A stretch of DNA of 64,000 bases from an uncultured Alphaproteobacteria bacterium (GTDB taxonomy: Bacteria > Pseudomonadota > Alphaproteobacteria > HIMB59). The translations under genes were made by a program, and so were the position numbers. Under the pieces are notes generated by a model that saw nothing but the letters and a program-made list of their open reading frames with translations, had not been told where the DNA came from and made no database searches. Positions 43,465 to 53,144 of the stretch are shown here, piece by piece. How positions within the stretch are numbered: position 1 is the first letter of the stretch; each line of letters begins with the position of its first letter. The stretch is from the NCBI GenBank assembly GCA_902527045.1, contig CABZNL010000001.1:1-64000 (forward strand). The letters are read 5' to 3'.

Positions 43465-45153
43465 ATGGAAAATCAAAAAAACTTATTTTTAGCAATTATT
43501 ATTTCAATGGCAATCATTTTTGGTTTCCAATTACTAGTACCTCAACCAGAGAGAACACCAATTACCGAAGAACAAACAAATGGTGAAAGCCTGGTTGATC
43601 TCAGTATTCAAAAATCTACAACTACTGTTTTAGCTGAGAGGAATGAAGTAATAAATGAAACGGGAAGAGTAAACTTTGATAATTCAAAAATTAAAGGTTC
43701 TATAAACTTAAATGGTGGGCTAATTGATGATTTAATCTTGGAAGAATTTAGAGAGACTCTAGATCCAACATCTGACTTAATTGAATTTTTGAACCCTTTA
43801 GGATCTGATAATGCTTATTATTTGGACACTGGGTGGGTAAGTTCCGATAGTACAATTGAGTTGCCTGATAGCAACAGTATTTGGAGTGCTGATAAAAACT
43901 CTATAGGTATTAATGATCCTGTAAAGCTCACTTGGACAAGTAGTCAGAATATTACTTTTGAGAAAATAATTTCGCTTGATGAAAACTATTTATTTAATGT
44001 AGATCAGAGGGTTATTAATAATTCTGGTCTTTCTTTTGACCTTTACCCTTATGGTTTATCCAAAAGACAAGGTATTCCTGAAATGCAAAACTTCTTCATT
44101 TTACATGAAGGGCCCTTATCGATAACTGATGGTGTTTTAGAAGAATATGATTATGACGATCTAAAAGACGATAAAAAAATTAAACATTCTTCTGTTGGAG
44201 GTTGGATTGGGATGACTGATAAGTATTGGCAAACAGCTATTATCCCTAGCCAAAATGAACCTGTTCAACAAACGTATAGTTATAATTTTGTGGATAGTGT
44301 AGATAATTTTCAAACTGATATTGTTGGAGAAAAAATATCTGTTTCTAACAATGCTAGTATATCTCATAATTTTAAGATTTTTGCAGGACCAAAAATTGTA
44401 AATGTTATTGATAAATACATGGAGGAATATGGTTTTGATGGATTTGATCGCTCAGTAGACTTTGGTTGGTTTTATTTTTTAACCAAGCCTATTTTTAATG
44501 TTTTAGAGTTTATATTTGGATACGTAGGGAACTTTGGATGGTCTATTATATTGTTTACAATTCTTATGAGAATTTGTTTTTTTCCTCTTGCACAACAATC
44601 TTTTAAATCAATGGCTAAAATGAAAAAACTAGCGCCTGAAATGCAAAGACTTAAGGAGCAATATGGTGATGATAGAGCTGGAATGCAAAAAGAAATGATG
44701 GCATTATATAAAAAGGAAAAGGCTAACCCTATTGCTGGGTGCTTACCAATTCTTTTACAAATACCAGTATTTTTTGCCTTATATAAAGTTTTGTTTGTAA
44801 CTATTGAAATGAGGCATGCTCCTTTTATAGGATGGATACACGACCTCTCTGCACCTGACCCTTTAGGAGCACTTACTCTATTCGGATTTGTTGATTGGAA
44901 TGTTCCAGGTATATTACAAATTCTAAATGTAGGTATTTGGCCAATCTTAATGGGTATCTCGATGTATGTGCAATTTAAATTAAACCCCGCTCCAGTAGAC
45001 AAGATGCAAGCAAAAATTTTTGGTTTATTGCCAATCGTATTTACTTTTATTTTAGGTGGCTTTGCGGCAGGGCTAGTTATTTATTGGACAACAAATAATG
45101 TTTTATCAATGGCCCAACAATACATCATACAAAGAAAAATTATGAAGAGTTAA
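43465..45153 (+). CDS. yidC: membrane protein insertase YidC
   Basis: NWGWSIILFTILMR-like region, KKEKANPIAGCLPILLQIPVFFALYKVL. Confidence 0.95.
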   Translation: MENQKNLFLAIIISMAIIFGFQLLVPQPERTPITEEQTNGESLVDLSIQKSTTTVLAERNEVINETGRVNFDNSKIKGSINLNGGLIDDLILEEFRETLDPTSDLIEFLNPLGSDNAYYLDTGWVSSDSTIELPDSNSIWSADKNSIGINDPVKLTWTSSQNITFEKIISLDENYLFNVDQRVINNSGLSFDLYPYGLSKRQGIPEMQNFFILHEGPLSITDGVLEEYDYDDLKDDKKIKHSSVGGWIGMTDKYWQTAIIPSQNEPVQQTYSYNFVDSVDNFQTDIVGEKISVSNNASISHNFKIFAGPKIVNVIDKYMEEYGFDGFDRSVDFGWFYFLTKPIFNVLEFIFGYVGNFGWSIILFTILMRICFFPLAQQSFKSMAKMKKLAPEMQRLKEQYGDDRAGMQKEMMALYKKEKANPIAGCLPILLQIPVFFALYKVLFVTIEMRHAPFIGWIHDLSAPDPLGALTLFGFVDWNVPGILQILNVGIWPILMGISMYVQFKLNPAPVDKMQAKIFGLLPIVFTFILGGFAAGLVIYWTTNNVLSMAQQYIIQRKIMKS

Positions 45154-45728
45154 TGAGCCTTGTCTCAAATTACTTTAAAAAACAAACTACGTTTTTACTA
45201 AGCGCAACACAACCTCGTCAATATCCTAACGTAAGCTTTCCTGAAATAGCTTTTATTGGCAGATCTAATGTTGGAAAATCAAGTCTAATTAATGCAATTT
45301 TTATGAAAAAACTGGCGCATATCTCTAATACACCAGGTAAAACAAGACAAATTAATTTTTTTAATCATGGGGATTCAATGATGGTTGTTGATCTTCCAGG
45401 CTATGGATTTGCAAAGATATCTCAAAAAGAAGCCTTTCAAATATCAGATCTTGTATCTCAATATTTAACATCTCGTGAAAACTTAAAGAAAATATTTGTT
45501 TTGATTGATAATTCTTTGGGGCCAAAAAAAATAGATATAGAGATGATTGATTCCATGAGAGAGATAAAAGACAAAGTTATTATTTGTTACACTAAGAGTG
45601 ATAAAAAAATAAAAGAAAAGTCCCCTTTTATAGACGAATTAAATGATAAATTTGAGAACTTCATAGTTAGTTCAAAAACAAATAATAATGTATTTGAAAT
45701 TCAAAAAAAAGTTTTTGAATTTTTGTAA
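45153..45728 (+). CDS. engB: ribosome biogenesis GTP-binding protein EngB/YsxC
   Basis: IAFIGRSNVGKSSLINAIF, NTPGKTRQINFF, VDLPGYGFA. Confidence 0.95.
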   Translation: MSLVSNYFKKQTTFLLSATQPRQYPNVSFPEIAFIGRSNVGKSSLINAIFMKKLAHISNTPGKTRQINFFNHGDSMMVVDLPGYGFAKISQKEAFQISDLVSQYLTSRENLKKIFVLIDNSLGPKKIDIEMIDSMREIKDKVIICYTKSDKKIKEKSPFIDELNDKFENFIVSSKTNNNVFEIQKKVFEFL

Positions 45729-45771
45729 ATCTTCTTGGCTTTTTTAGAATAAACATTAGTTTAACACGATT

Positions 45772-46455
45772 ATGAATAACATTACTAACTGGGTTTTTGA
45801 TTTAGATAACACCCTTTATAAAGCAGAGTGTGGTTTGTTTGATAAAGTTCACATTCTAATGGGAAGGTTTATTGAGGAAAAATTAAATTTAGCCTCTGGA
45901 GATGCTCAAGCTCTAAGATCTAAATATTATCATCAGTATGGAACGACACTTAGAGGACTTATGATCGAGCATCAAGTTAACCCTGATGAATATTTAGACT
46001 ACGTTCATCAAATTAATTATGAAGTAGTTCAGCCAAATATTCCATTGGCACAAATATTAAAAAGCTTGAATGGAAAAAAATATATTTTTACAAATGCTAA
46101 CTTCGAACATGTCGAAAAAGTATTAGAAAAGCTTAATATGACAGATATTTTTGATGGATGTTTTGATATATCAGAGAGTAATTATATGCCAAAACCCCAT
46201 AAGGAAGTTTATGACTCATTTCAGGAGAAATTTAATTTAGACAACAGCTCAACGGCTATGTTTGAAGATCTTCATATCAATTTAAAAGAGCCTCATAATA
46301 TGGGATGGCAAACAGTTTGGGTAACTAATAATTTAGAATACAACTTAAATAAAGATGTTAAACAACAAACAGATATTCAAAAAATTATTGATGAAAAGGG
46401 TTATATTTCTCATGTTACTGATGATTTGGAAAATTTCTTAAAAAACGTAATATAA
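45772..46455 (+). CDS. HAD-family pyrimidine 5'-nucleotidase
   Basis: [42 protein letters not shown]. Confidence 0.88.
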   Translation: MNNITNWVFDLDNTLYKAECGLFDKVHILMGRFIEEKLNLASGDAQALRSKYYHQYGTTLRGLMIEHQVNPDEYLDYVHQINYEVVQPNIPLAQILKSLNGKKYIFTNANFEHVEKVLEKLNMTDIFDGCFDISESNYMPKPHKEVYDSFQEKFNLDNSSTAMFEDLHINLKEPHNMGWQTVWVTNNLEYNLNKDVKQQTDIQKIIDEKGYISHVTDDLENFLKNVI

Positions 46456-46462
46456 AGGTAGT

Positions 46463-47293
46463 ATGAGCAATCAAGAAGTTATTGAAAAGTTATGGGATCA
46501 AAGAGATCAAATTAATTTTATTGAGGATAGCGAAGCAAAAAAAAGTATAGAAAATGTTCTAAACTTATTAGATCAAGGAAAGCTTCGAGTATGCGAAAAA
46601 AAAGATGATATTTGGCACGTCAATCAATGGCTTAAAAAAGCAATACTTTTAAGTTTTAGAATACAGGATATGGAAATGATCAGCGGTGGCCCAAGTGTCA
46701 GCCATGGGAATACTTCATGGTGGGATAAAGTTCCCTCAAAATTTCAAAATTGGACATCGGAAAATTTTCAATCAGCTGGCTTTAGAGCAGTTCCTAACTG
46801 TGTTGTAAGGAGGTCAGCTTTTATTGCAAAGAGTGCTGTCTTGATGCCTTGTTTTGTTAACCTAGGTGCTTATGTTGATGAAGGAACTATGGTAGACACT
46901 TGGGCAACAGTTGGCTCTTGCGCGCAAGTTGGAAAAAATTGTCATATTTCAGGTGGTGCAGGTATAGGTGGAGTCTTAGAACCCTTACAAGCAAACCCTG
47001 TAATAGTTGAAGATAATTGTTTTATTGGTGCTAGATCTGAAGTTGCAGAAGGTGTGATAGTTGGAGAGGGTTCAGTATTATCTATGGGGGTATTTATTGG
47101 AGCTTCAACTAAAATTTATAATCGTGAAACTAAAGAAATTTATATGGGAAAAGTTCCTCCTTATTCAGTAGTTGTACCAGGTAGTCTTCCAAGTTCAAAA
47201 GGTAATGCATCTTTGTACTGTGTTGTTATTGTTAAAACTGTTGATGAAAAAACTCGATCAAAAACCTCAGTTAATGAATTGTTAAGAGATTAA
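46463..47293 (+). CDS. dapD: 2,3,4,5-tetrahydropyridine-2,6-dicarboxylate N-succinyltransferase
   Basis: Hexapeptide repeats [46 protein letters not shown]. Confidence 0.96.
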   Translation: MSNQEVIEKLWDQRDQINFIEDSEAKKSIENVLNLLDQGKLRVCEKKDDIWHVNQWLKKAILLSFRIQDMEMISGGPSVSHGNTSWWDKVPSKFQNWTSENFQSAGFRAVPNCVVRRSAFIAKSAVLMPCFVNLGAYVDEGTMVDTWATVGSCAQVGKNCHISGGAGIGGVLEPLQANPVIVEDNCFIGARSEVAEGVIVGEGSVLSMGVFIGASTKIYNRETKEIYMGKVPPYSVVVPGSLPSSKGNASLYCVVIVKTVDEKTRSKTSVNELLRD

Positions 47294-47294
47294 G

Positions 47295-48458
47295 ATGTTA
47301 GACACAATAGAACTATCAAAAAAATTAATATCATTTGATTCTGTTACCCCTGCAAAGCAAGATATTTTTGACTTTTTAATTAAAACATTTGAAGAAAATG
47401 GTTTTATAACAAAACAATTAAATTTTGATGGGGATGGGAGCTACGAAGTCATCAATATCATGGCTACATATGGGCCAACCAACACCAATGGAAAACATTT
47501 TAATTTTTTATGTCATGTTGACGTAGTGCCTCCCGGTAACTTAGAAGACTGGGACACTCATCCTTTTGAGCCAACAATCAAAGATGGGTATCTTTATGGT
47601 CGTGGGTCTGAGGATATGAAGGGTTGTACTGCAGCTAGTATGGTAAGTGTTTTTAAATTTATAAAGGAAAACAAGGATTTTAACGGCACAATAAGTTTTA
47701 TTATCACAGGAGATGAAGAGGCTGATTCTGTTAATGGTGTGAAGAAGGTCGTAAAATGGTTAAAAGAAAATAATATAAGAATCGATGGCTCAATAGCTAC
47801 AGAGTCATCCTCAGAGAAGATAATTGGTGATCAAATAAAAGTGGGAAGAAAGGGAGCTGTAGATGTTCAAATTGAAATTATTGGTAAACAAGGACATGCC
47901 GCTTACCCTCAACTAGCTCAAAACCCACTACATTGTATGTCTAAGTTGATTTCCTTCTTTGATGATCAAAAACTTGATGATGGGGCGGAATACTTTGAAC
48001 CTTCAACTCTACAGTTCACCCAAATAAATTTAAATAATAAAGCAAAGAATGTCATTCCAGAAAAATTAATCACTGTAGGTGATATGCGCTTTAATGACAA
48101 TTGGGATCAAACAAAAATACAAAACTATTTTGATAAACACTTGTCTAGGCTTTGCTCAGAAAATAATTGTAAATATAATTTGAAATTAACCTTTAGAGGT
48201 ATGCCCTTCCAAGCTTTCAATAATCCATTCACAAAGCATTGTATTAAAGCAATAAAAGATGTGACTGGATTAGATGCAAGTCAAGATACAGGTGGCGGAA
48301 CATCAGATGCTAGATTTATGCAAGAAGTTTGTCCTGTTTTCGAATTTGGAACAATCAACAAAACGCTTCACAAAGTTAATGAATGTGTTTCTGTAGATGA
48401 TCTAAAAACTACTGAAAAAATATATCTTAAAACCTTAGAAAACTTTTTCCATAATTGA
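47295..48458 (+). CDS. dapE: succinyl-diaminopimelate desuccinylase
   Basis: FLCHVDVVPPG, LYGRGSEDMKGC, TGDEEAD, GGGTSDARF. Confidence 0.94.
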   Translation: MLDTIELSKKLISFDSVTPAKQDIFDFLIKTFEENGFITKQLNFDGDGSYEVINIMATYGPTNTNGKHFNFLCHVDVVPPGNLEDWDTHPFEPTIKDGYLYGRGSEDMKGCTAASMVSVFKFIKENKDFNGTISFIITGDEEADSVNGVKKVVKWLKENNIRIDGSIATESSSEKIIGDQIKVGRKGAVDVQIEIIGKQGHAAYPQLAQNPLHCMSKLISFFDDQKLDDGAEYFEPSTLQFTQINLNNKAKNVIPEKLITVGDMRFNDNWDQTKIQNYFDKHLSRLCSENNCKYNLKLTFRGMPFQAFNNPFTKHCIKAIKDVTGLDASQDTGGGTSDARFMQEVCPVFEFGTINKTLHKVNECVSVDDLKTTEKIYLKTLENFFHN

Positions 48459-48931
48459 AAGAGGGAGATTTAATTCCTGATATTATTTTAAGATCTGTTT
48501 CTGCAGATGGCACTAAGAATTTTGGACTACATGATAACTTTAAATTAAAAAGGGCATTAATAATTTGTGCTCCAGGTGCGTTTACATCAACCTGTCATAT
48601 ACAACACCTTCCTCCCTTTATCAGTGGTGCTAAAAGATTAATGACTGAAAAAAAAATAGATCAGATTTGCTGCATGACTACTAATGACCCTTATGTACTA
48701 GATTTGTGGAGAAAAGAATTAGGGGACTCAAAAATCTTATTTTTATCAGATGGAAATAATGAATTTTTAGAGTCTTCAAAATTAATAAGAAATCATGAAA
48801 AAAGCTTTATGGGTCATAGACTTACTCGCTCTGTTATCCTCATAGAAAATCTTAAAATTAAAAAATTAATCTGTGATGAACAGGGGCAATTAAAAAAAAC
48901 AAGCTACAAAGAAATTCTAAATAATATTTAA
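48455..48931 (+). CDS. peroxiredoxin, Prx5-like (redoxin)
   Basis: APGAFTSTCHIQHLPPFI; TTG start overlapping dapE stop. Confidence 0.85.
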   Translation: MKEGDLIPDIILRSVSADGTKNFGLHDNFKLKRALIICAPGAFTSTCHIQHLPPFISGAKRLMTEKKIDQICCMTTNDPYVLDLWRKELGDSKILFLSDGNNEFLESSKLIRNHEKSFMGHRLTRSVILIENLKIKKLICDEQGQLKKTSYKEILNNI

Positions 48932-49966
48932 ATATTCTTTTATTTTTTTTTTAGAGTCAAATTTGTTTGCAAATATGTAACTTTTTTTGCTATAAGTTTC
49001 GTACTTTTTTAAAATATCAATAATTGAATTTACTAATTCTTTGGGATTATTTTCTTTAACAATAATTCCATTATCCCCTACAGACTCAGGTGTACCTCCA
49101 CTATTGCTAACTATACAAGGTAGCCCGTATGATGCTGCTTCAATATTAGATATACCAAAGCCTTCAATACTCTCAGGTGTGGTTAAAGTTGGCATAATAT
49201 GAATAGATGAAGTTTTATATATTTTTTCGATAGGGCAATCTGGATTTATAAATTCTACTTGGCCATTAAGAGAATACCTTATTACCAAATCTTTAAGCCT
49301 TGATAATTCTGGACCATCTCCAAGAATTGCGTATTTAAGTATAATATTGTATTTATTTCTTAAAATAGACATTGCTTCAAATACTAAATGGTGACCTTTT
49401 CTATACTCTAAACGAGCAACAGTACATAAATCATATTTATTTTTAATAATCTTAGTTTTAAAGATCTTATTAGCGAATGCTGGGTGAATAATTTTTCGAT
49501 CAATTTTTTTTGAAATTTTGAAATTTTTCATTGTTTTGTTTTTAGTATAATTAGAGTTAAAAATTATCAAGTCTGCTCTGTTTAATGAATTTAAAATTCT
49601 ATCTTTTTTCCTAAGGTTTAAGATTTCATTACCGTGAACTAAGCAAATTTTTTTTGCATTGGTGGAAGTATTTAATGTCTCTAGTGATTTCCAACTATCG
49701 AAAAAGATTAAATCAATCTTATTTTCTTTTAGGAAATTGTGAGCAAAACTTGATTTAATCCTTTTTCTTAGAAATTTAATTTGGTCAAATCGAAAGATTT
49801 TAAATTTACATTTATTATCAAAATCTGAAGATGAAAGTTTAGAGCCATCAGATAAAACTGTTACATTGTTTTGAGAAATGAATGCATATTGGGCTATGTT
49901 TGTCATTACAGACTCTATACCCCCTATTTTTGGTGCAAAACATTGAGTGTATATAAGGATATTAAT
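48917..49966 (-). CDS. GT4-family glycosyltransferase, probable AUU start at 49966
   Basis: ORF track starts at ATG 49906, but in-frame upstream codons give INILIYTQCFAPKIGGIESV, the expected GT4 N-terminus; C-terminal ESIEGFGISNIEAASYGLPCIVSNSGGTPE. Confidence 0.85.
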   Translation of the reverse strand: MNILIYTQCFAPKIGGIESVMTNIAQYAFISQNNVTVLSDGSKLSSSDFDNKCKFKIFRFDQIKFLRKRIKSSFAHNFLKENKIDLIFFDSWKSLETLNTSTNAKKICLVHGNEILNLRKKDRILNSLNRADLIIFNSNYTKNKTMKNFKISKKIDRKIIHPAFANKIFKTKIIKNKYDLCTVARLEYRKGHHLVFEAMSILRNKYNIILKYAILGDGPELSRLKDLVIRYSLNGQVEFINPDCPIEKIYKTSSIHIMPTLTTPESIEGFGISNIEAASYGLPCIVSNSGGTPESVGDNGIIVKENNPKELVNSIIDILKKYETYSKKSYIFANKFDSKKKIKEYLNII

Positions 49967-50699
49967 AGTTAATCTCCTTTAGAATCAATCCTTTTGAGGG
50001 AACGGTTGGTCCAGCGAGTCTTCTATCTTTAGCGTCGATTAATTCACTTATCCAATTTATATCTCTATTTTTTGAACCAACTTCTAATAAAGATCCAACC
50101 ATTATTCTTATCTGTTGATAAAGAAAAGACTGAGCTTTAAAAATAAAAATTATTTTTTGATCTAAGGTATCAATTGAAGCTTCGTCAATGGTTCTAATTG
50201 GTTTGTTAGCTTGACAACCTTGTGCTCTAAAAGAAGAAAAATCATGTTTTCCTAATAAAAACCTTATTGCATTTCTCATTGAGTCTAAATCTAAAGGTTG
50301 TCGAACATGTATGCTAAAGTCATTTTCAATTACTGATGGTGCTAAACTATTAAATACTTGATAATTATAAATTTTACTTTTCGCTGTAAAACGTGCATTA
50401 AATTCATCGTCTACATTTTCAACTTTTGTGATCCTAATCTTTTCAGTGCCAAGATGAAAATTAATTCCATTTAAAATTTGGTAGTCATCAAATTTTTTTT
50501 CTAACTCGAAACTAGCACATTGTCCAATAGCGTGAACTCCGGCATCTGTCCGCCCAGCACCTTGTATTGTTTTTTTCTCGCCAGAAAATTTGAATATTGC
50601 CTTTTCTATTTCGCCTTGAATAGTTTTTTCATTTTTCTGAAATTGCCAACCGCAATATGGCAAGCCATGATATTCAATTGTAAGTTTTATATTAGCCAT
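49962..50699 (-). CDS. truA: tRNA pseudouridine synthase A
   Basis: YHGLPYCGWQFQKN, GAGRTDAGVHAIGQ, SFLYQQIRIMVGSLLEVG. Confidence 0.95.
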   Translation of the reverse strand: MANIKLTIEYHGLPYCGWQFQKNEKTIQGEIEKAIFKFSGEKKTIQGAGRTDAGVHAIGQCASFELEKKFDDYQILNGINFHLGTEKIRITKVENVDDEFNARFTAKSKIYNYQVFNSLAPSVIENDFSIHVRQPLDLDSMRNAIRFLLGKHDFSSFRAQGCQANKPIRTIDEASIDTLDQKIIFIFKAQSFLYQQIRIMVGSLLEVGSKNRDINWISELIDAKDRRLAGPTVPSKGLILKEINY

Positions 50700-51621
50700 T
50701 ATTTATGTTTTCATTTAATTGAAATTGATTATTGCCTAAAATAAATTCTTTAATGTTTAATGCTTTCTTTCCTTCAGCTTGAATTTCTAAAATATCCAAA
50801 CTTTTCTCACTACAAGCTACAGTAAGAGGTAAATTTATTATTTTTCCATTCACATCCTGTTTATTTGAAATTTTAGCTTTCAAAATTTTGTATCTCTGTC
50901 CCTTATATTTAAACCACATTGCAGGTGATGGGTAAAAGGCTCTTATTTTTTTTTCAATTACACTTGCAGATAGTCCCCAATCTACTTGTGTTTCAGCTTT
51001 ATTTATTTTTTTTGCGTAAGTAGATTGTGAATGATCTTGCTCTTTTAATGGAACTTGACCGAGAAAGTATTTTTTTAATGTATTAAATAATAACGAGCAT
51101 GAGTCGTAACTTATTTGATCAATTAATTGTTTTCCATTAGTTGTATTATTAATTTTAATATCCTTTTGGGCCAATATTGGGCCTTCGTCTATTTGATCAT
51201 TCATTTTCATTATACTAACGCCTGTCATATTATCATTATTTTCTATTGCCCTTTGAACAGGTGCTGCCCCTCTCCACTTTGGAAGAAGTGAGGCATGTAT
51301 ATTAATAAAGCCATGCAATGGTATATTTAGCCAATTTAATGGAACTCTTTTTCCGTAGGCAAAAAGTATTGCAGCGTCCGGCTTTAATGATTGAAATTCT
51401 TTTAAAGATGTATCATCTAGTGTTTCGGGGATAAAAACGGGAAGAAGTTGACTCTCGGCCCATTGATGTACGGGAGTATTATATTTTTTTTGCCCTCTAA
51501 ATTTTTTTTTTGGTTCTTGAGTATAAATTCCAACTATTTCATAACCACCAAGGTAAAGGGTCTTTAAAGGAGGTAGTGAAAATTCTGGTGAGCCAAAATA
51601 AACAATGCGTTGTTTTTTCAT
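50692..51621 (-). CDS. fmt: methionyl-tRNA formyltransferase
   Basis: RIVYFGSPEFSLPPL, NIHASLLPKWRGAAPVQRAI. Confidence 0.95.
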   Translation of the reverse strand: MKKQRIVYFGSPEFSLPPLKTLYLGGYEIVGIYTQEPKKKFRGQKKYNTPVHQWAESQLLPVFIPETLDDTSLKEFQSLKPDAAILFAYGKRVPLNWLNIPLHGFINIHASLLPKWRGAAPVQRAIENNDNMTGVSIMKMNDQIDEGPILAQKDIKINNTTNGKQLIDQISYDSCSLLFNTLKKYFLGQVPLKEQDHSQSTYAKKINKAETQVDWGLSASVIEKKIRAFYPSPAMWFKYKGQRYKILKAKISNKQDVNGKIINLPLTVACSEKSLDILEIQAEGKKALNIKEFILGNNQFQLNENINNG

Positions 51622-52143
51622 TTAGATTGATTCTTTTTCTTTTTTATACTTTCTCATCTTCCTAATAATGACATCTCTTTTTAAACGACTTAAATGGTCA
51701 ACAAATAAAATACCATTTAAGTGATCTAATTCATGTTGTATTATTCTTGATTCAAAACCTTTAAACGTAGAAGATTTTTTAGAGTTATTTTCATTAAGAT
51801 ATTCTATCTTGACATTTTCAGGACGATCAATTTCTGCAAAATGTTCTGGGAAAGATAAACATCCTTCCTCATATGGCACTATATTTTTTTCTAATGATAT
51901 TATTTTTGGATTTATAATTGTAATAGGTTTTTTTTCTTCATCTCTAGAGCCGGCATCGAGGATAAATATTCTAATATTTAAACCTATCTGTGGAGCAGCT
52001 AAACCTACACCATTTGCAGAGTACATAACTTCATACATTTGTTTTATCAATTCTCTGTGGTGATCGTCTACTTGAGGTATAGACACACTCTCTTTTTTTA
52101 ATATCGGATCAGGTGCATAAATGAGCTTCAACATAGCATTCAA
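51622..52143 (-). CDS. def: peptide deformylase
   Basis: GVGLAAPQIG, EEGCLSFPE, RIIQHELDHLNGILF. Confidence 0.95.
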   Translation of the reverse strand: MNAMLKLIYAPDPILKKESVSIPQVDDHHRELIKQMYEVMYSANGVGLAAPQIGLNIRIFILDAGSRDEEKKPITIINPKIISLEKNIVPYEEGCLSFPEHFAEIDRPENVKIEYLNENNSKKSSTFKGFESRIIQHELDHLNGILFVDHLSRLKRDVIIRKMRKYKKEKESI

Positions 52144-52210
52144 TATAGTTTAATTTATAAAGTTATTAGAAACAATAAATCAAAGTTTATTAGTTTTAGC
52201 TCTGGATAAT

Positions 52211-52807
52211 TTAACCTAAGTTTTTCCGAGACTCTAGAGCTGCTCCCAAAGTATTGTCATCTAGATAATGGATTTCACTTCCTACAGGAACACCATATGC
52301 TAGTTGGGTAATTTTAATATTTTGACTTTCTAGTTTGTCCTTTATTACTAGGGCAGTAGTTTGCCCCTCAATAGTAGCACTCAGTGCTAGAATGATTTCT
52401 TGTACTTGATTATTTATAATTCTTTCTTTGAGTTTATTTAAATTTAAATCCTTTTCTGTGAAATTCTTTGAAGCTGATAAGAGCCCACCAATGACATGAT
52501 AAAGGCCTTTATGATATCCTGATCTTTCAAATGCCCACACATCTGCCATGTCTTCGACAATACAGATAGTTGTTTTTGATCTATTTTCTGATGAGCAGAT
52601 ATTACAAGGGGTGATTACATCTAAAATTCCACAGTTGTTACATTTTTTTACTGCTGATGCAGTATGTTTTACGCTTTCAGCTAAGGGCAGCATCAGTTCT
52701 TGCTTATTTTTAATTAAATATAATGCAATTCTTTGTGCTGAGCGCAGACCAATCCCCGGTAACCTTGAAATAAGATTAATTAATTTTTGAAGTTCGTCTT
52801 GAGACAA
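52211..52807 (-). CDS. recR: recombination protein RecR
   Basis: LPGIGLRSAQRIALYL, CNNCG...CNIC zinc finger, Toprim domain. Confidence 0.95.
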   Translation of the reverse strand: MSQDELQKLINLISRLPGIGLRSAQRIALYLIKNKQELMLPLAESVKHTASAVKKCNNCGILDVITPCNICSSENRSKTTICIVEDMADVWAFERSGYHKGLYHVIGGLLSASKNFTEKDLNLNKLKERIINNQVQEIILALSATIEGQTTALVIKDKLESQNIKITQLAYGVPVGSEIHYLDDNTLGAALESRKNLG

Positions 52808-52808
52808 T

Positions 52809-53144
52809 TTAAAATGGCATCTTCATACCTGGGGGAAGGGGTATTCCTCCAGTAATTTTCTTCATTTCTTCAGCTGACATTTCTTCGACTTTTTCTTTAG
52901 CCTGATTCAATGCTGCTTTAATCAAATCTTCTAAGACTTCTTTTTCATCTGATGATAGTAAGGATGGGTCTATGTCAATAGATTGAACAATTTGTTTTCC
53001 ATTCATCTTAACTTTAACCATTCCTCCACCAGCCTCTGCTTCAACAGTTTTTGTTTCTAATTCTTTTTGCATTTCTTGCATTTTTGTTTGCATTTCCTGA
53101 ACTTTTTTCATCATGCCGCCCATATTACCCATCATTGTCATCAC
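52809..53144 (-). CDS. ybaB: YbaB/EbfC nucleoid-associated protein
   Basis: MMKKVQEMQTKMQEMQKEL, VEAEAGGGMVKVKMNGK, GGIPLPPGMKMPF. Confidence 0.94.
   Translation of the reverse strand: MMTMMGNMGGMMKKVQEMQTKMQEMQKELETKTVEAEAGGGMVKVKMNGKQIVQSIDIDPSLLSSDEKEVLEDLIKAALNQAKEKVEEMSAEEMKKITGGIPLPPGMKMPF

Noticed and set aside
44472-45002. 176-aa minus-strand ORF inside yidC
   Set aside because: Antisense to a confident yidC coding region; composition looks like reverse-complement shadow.
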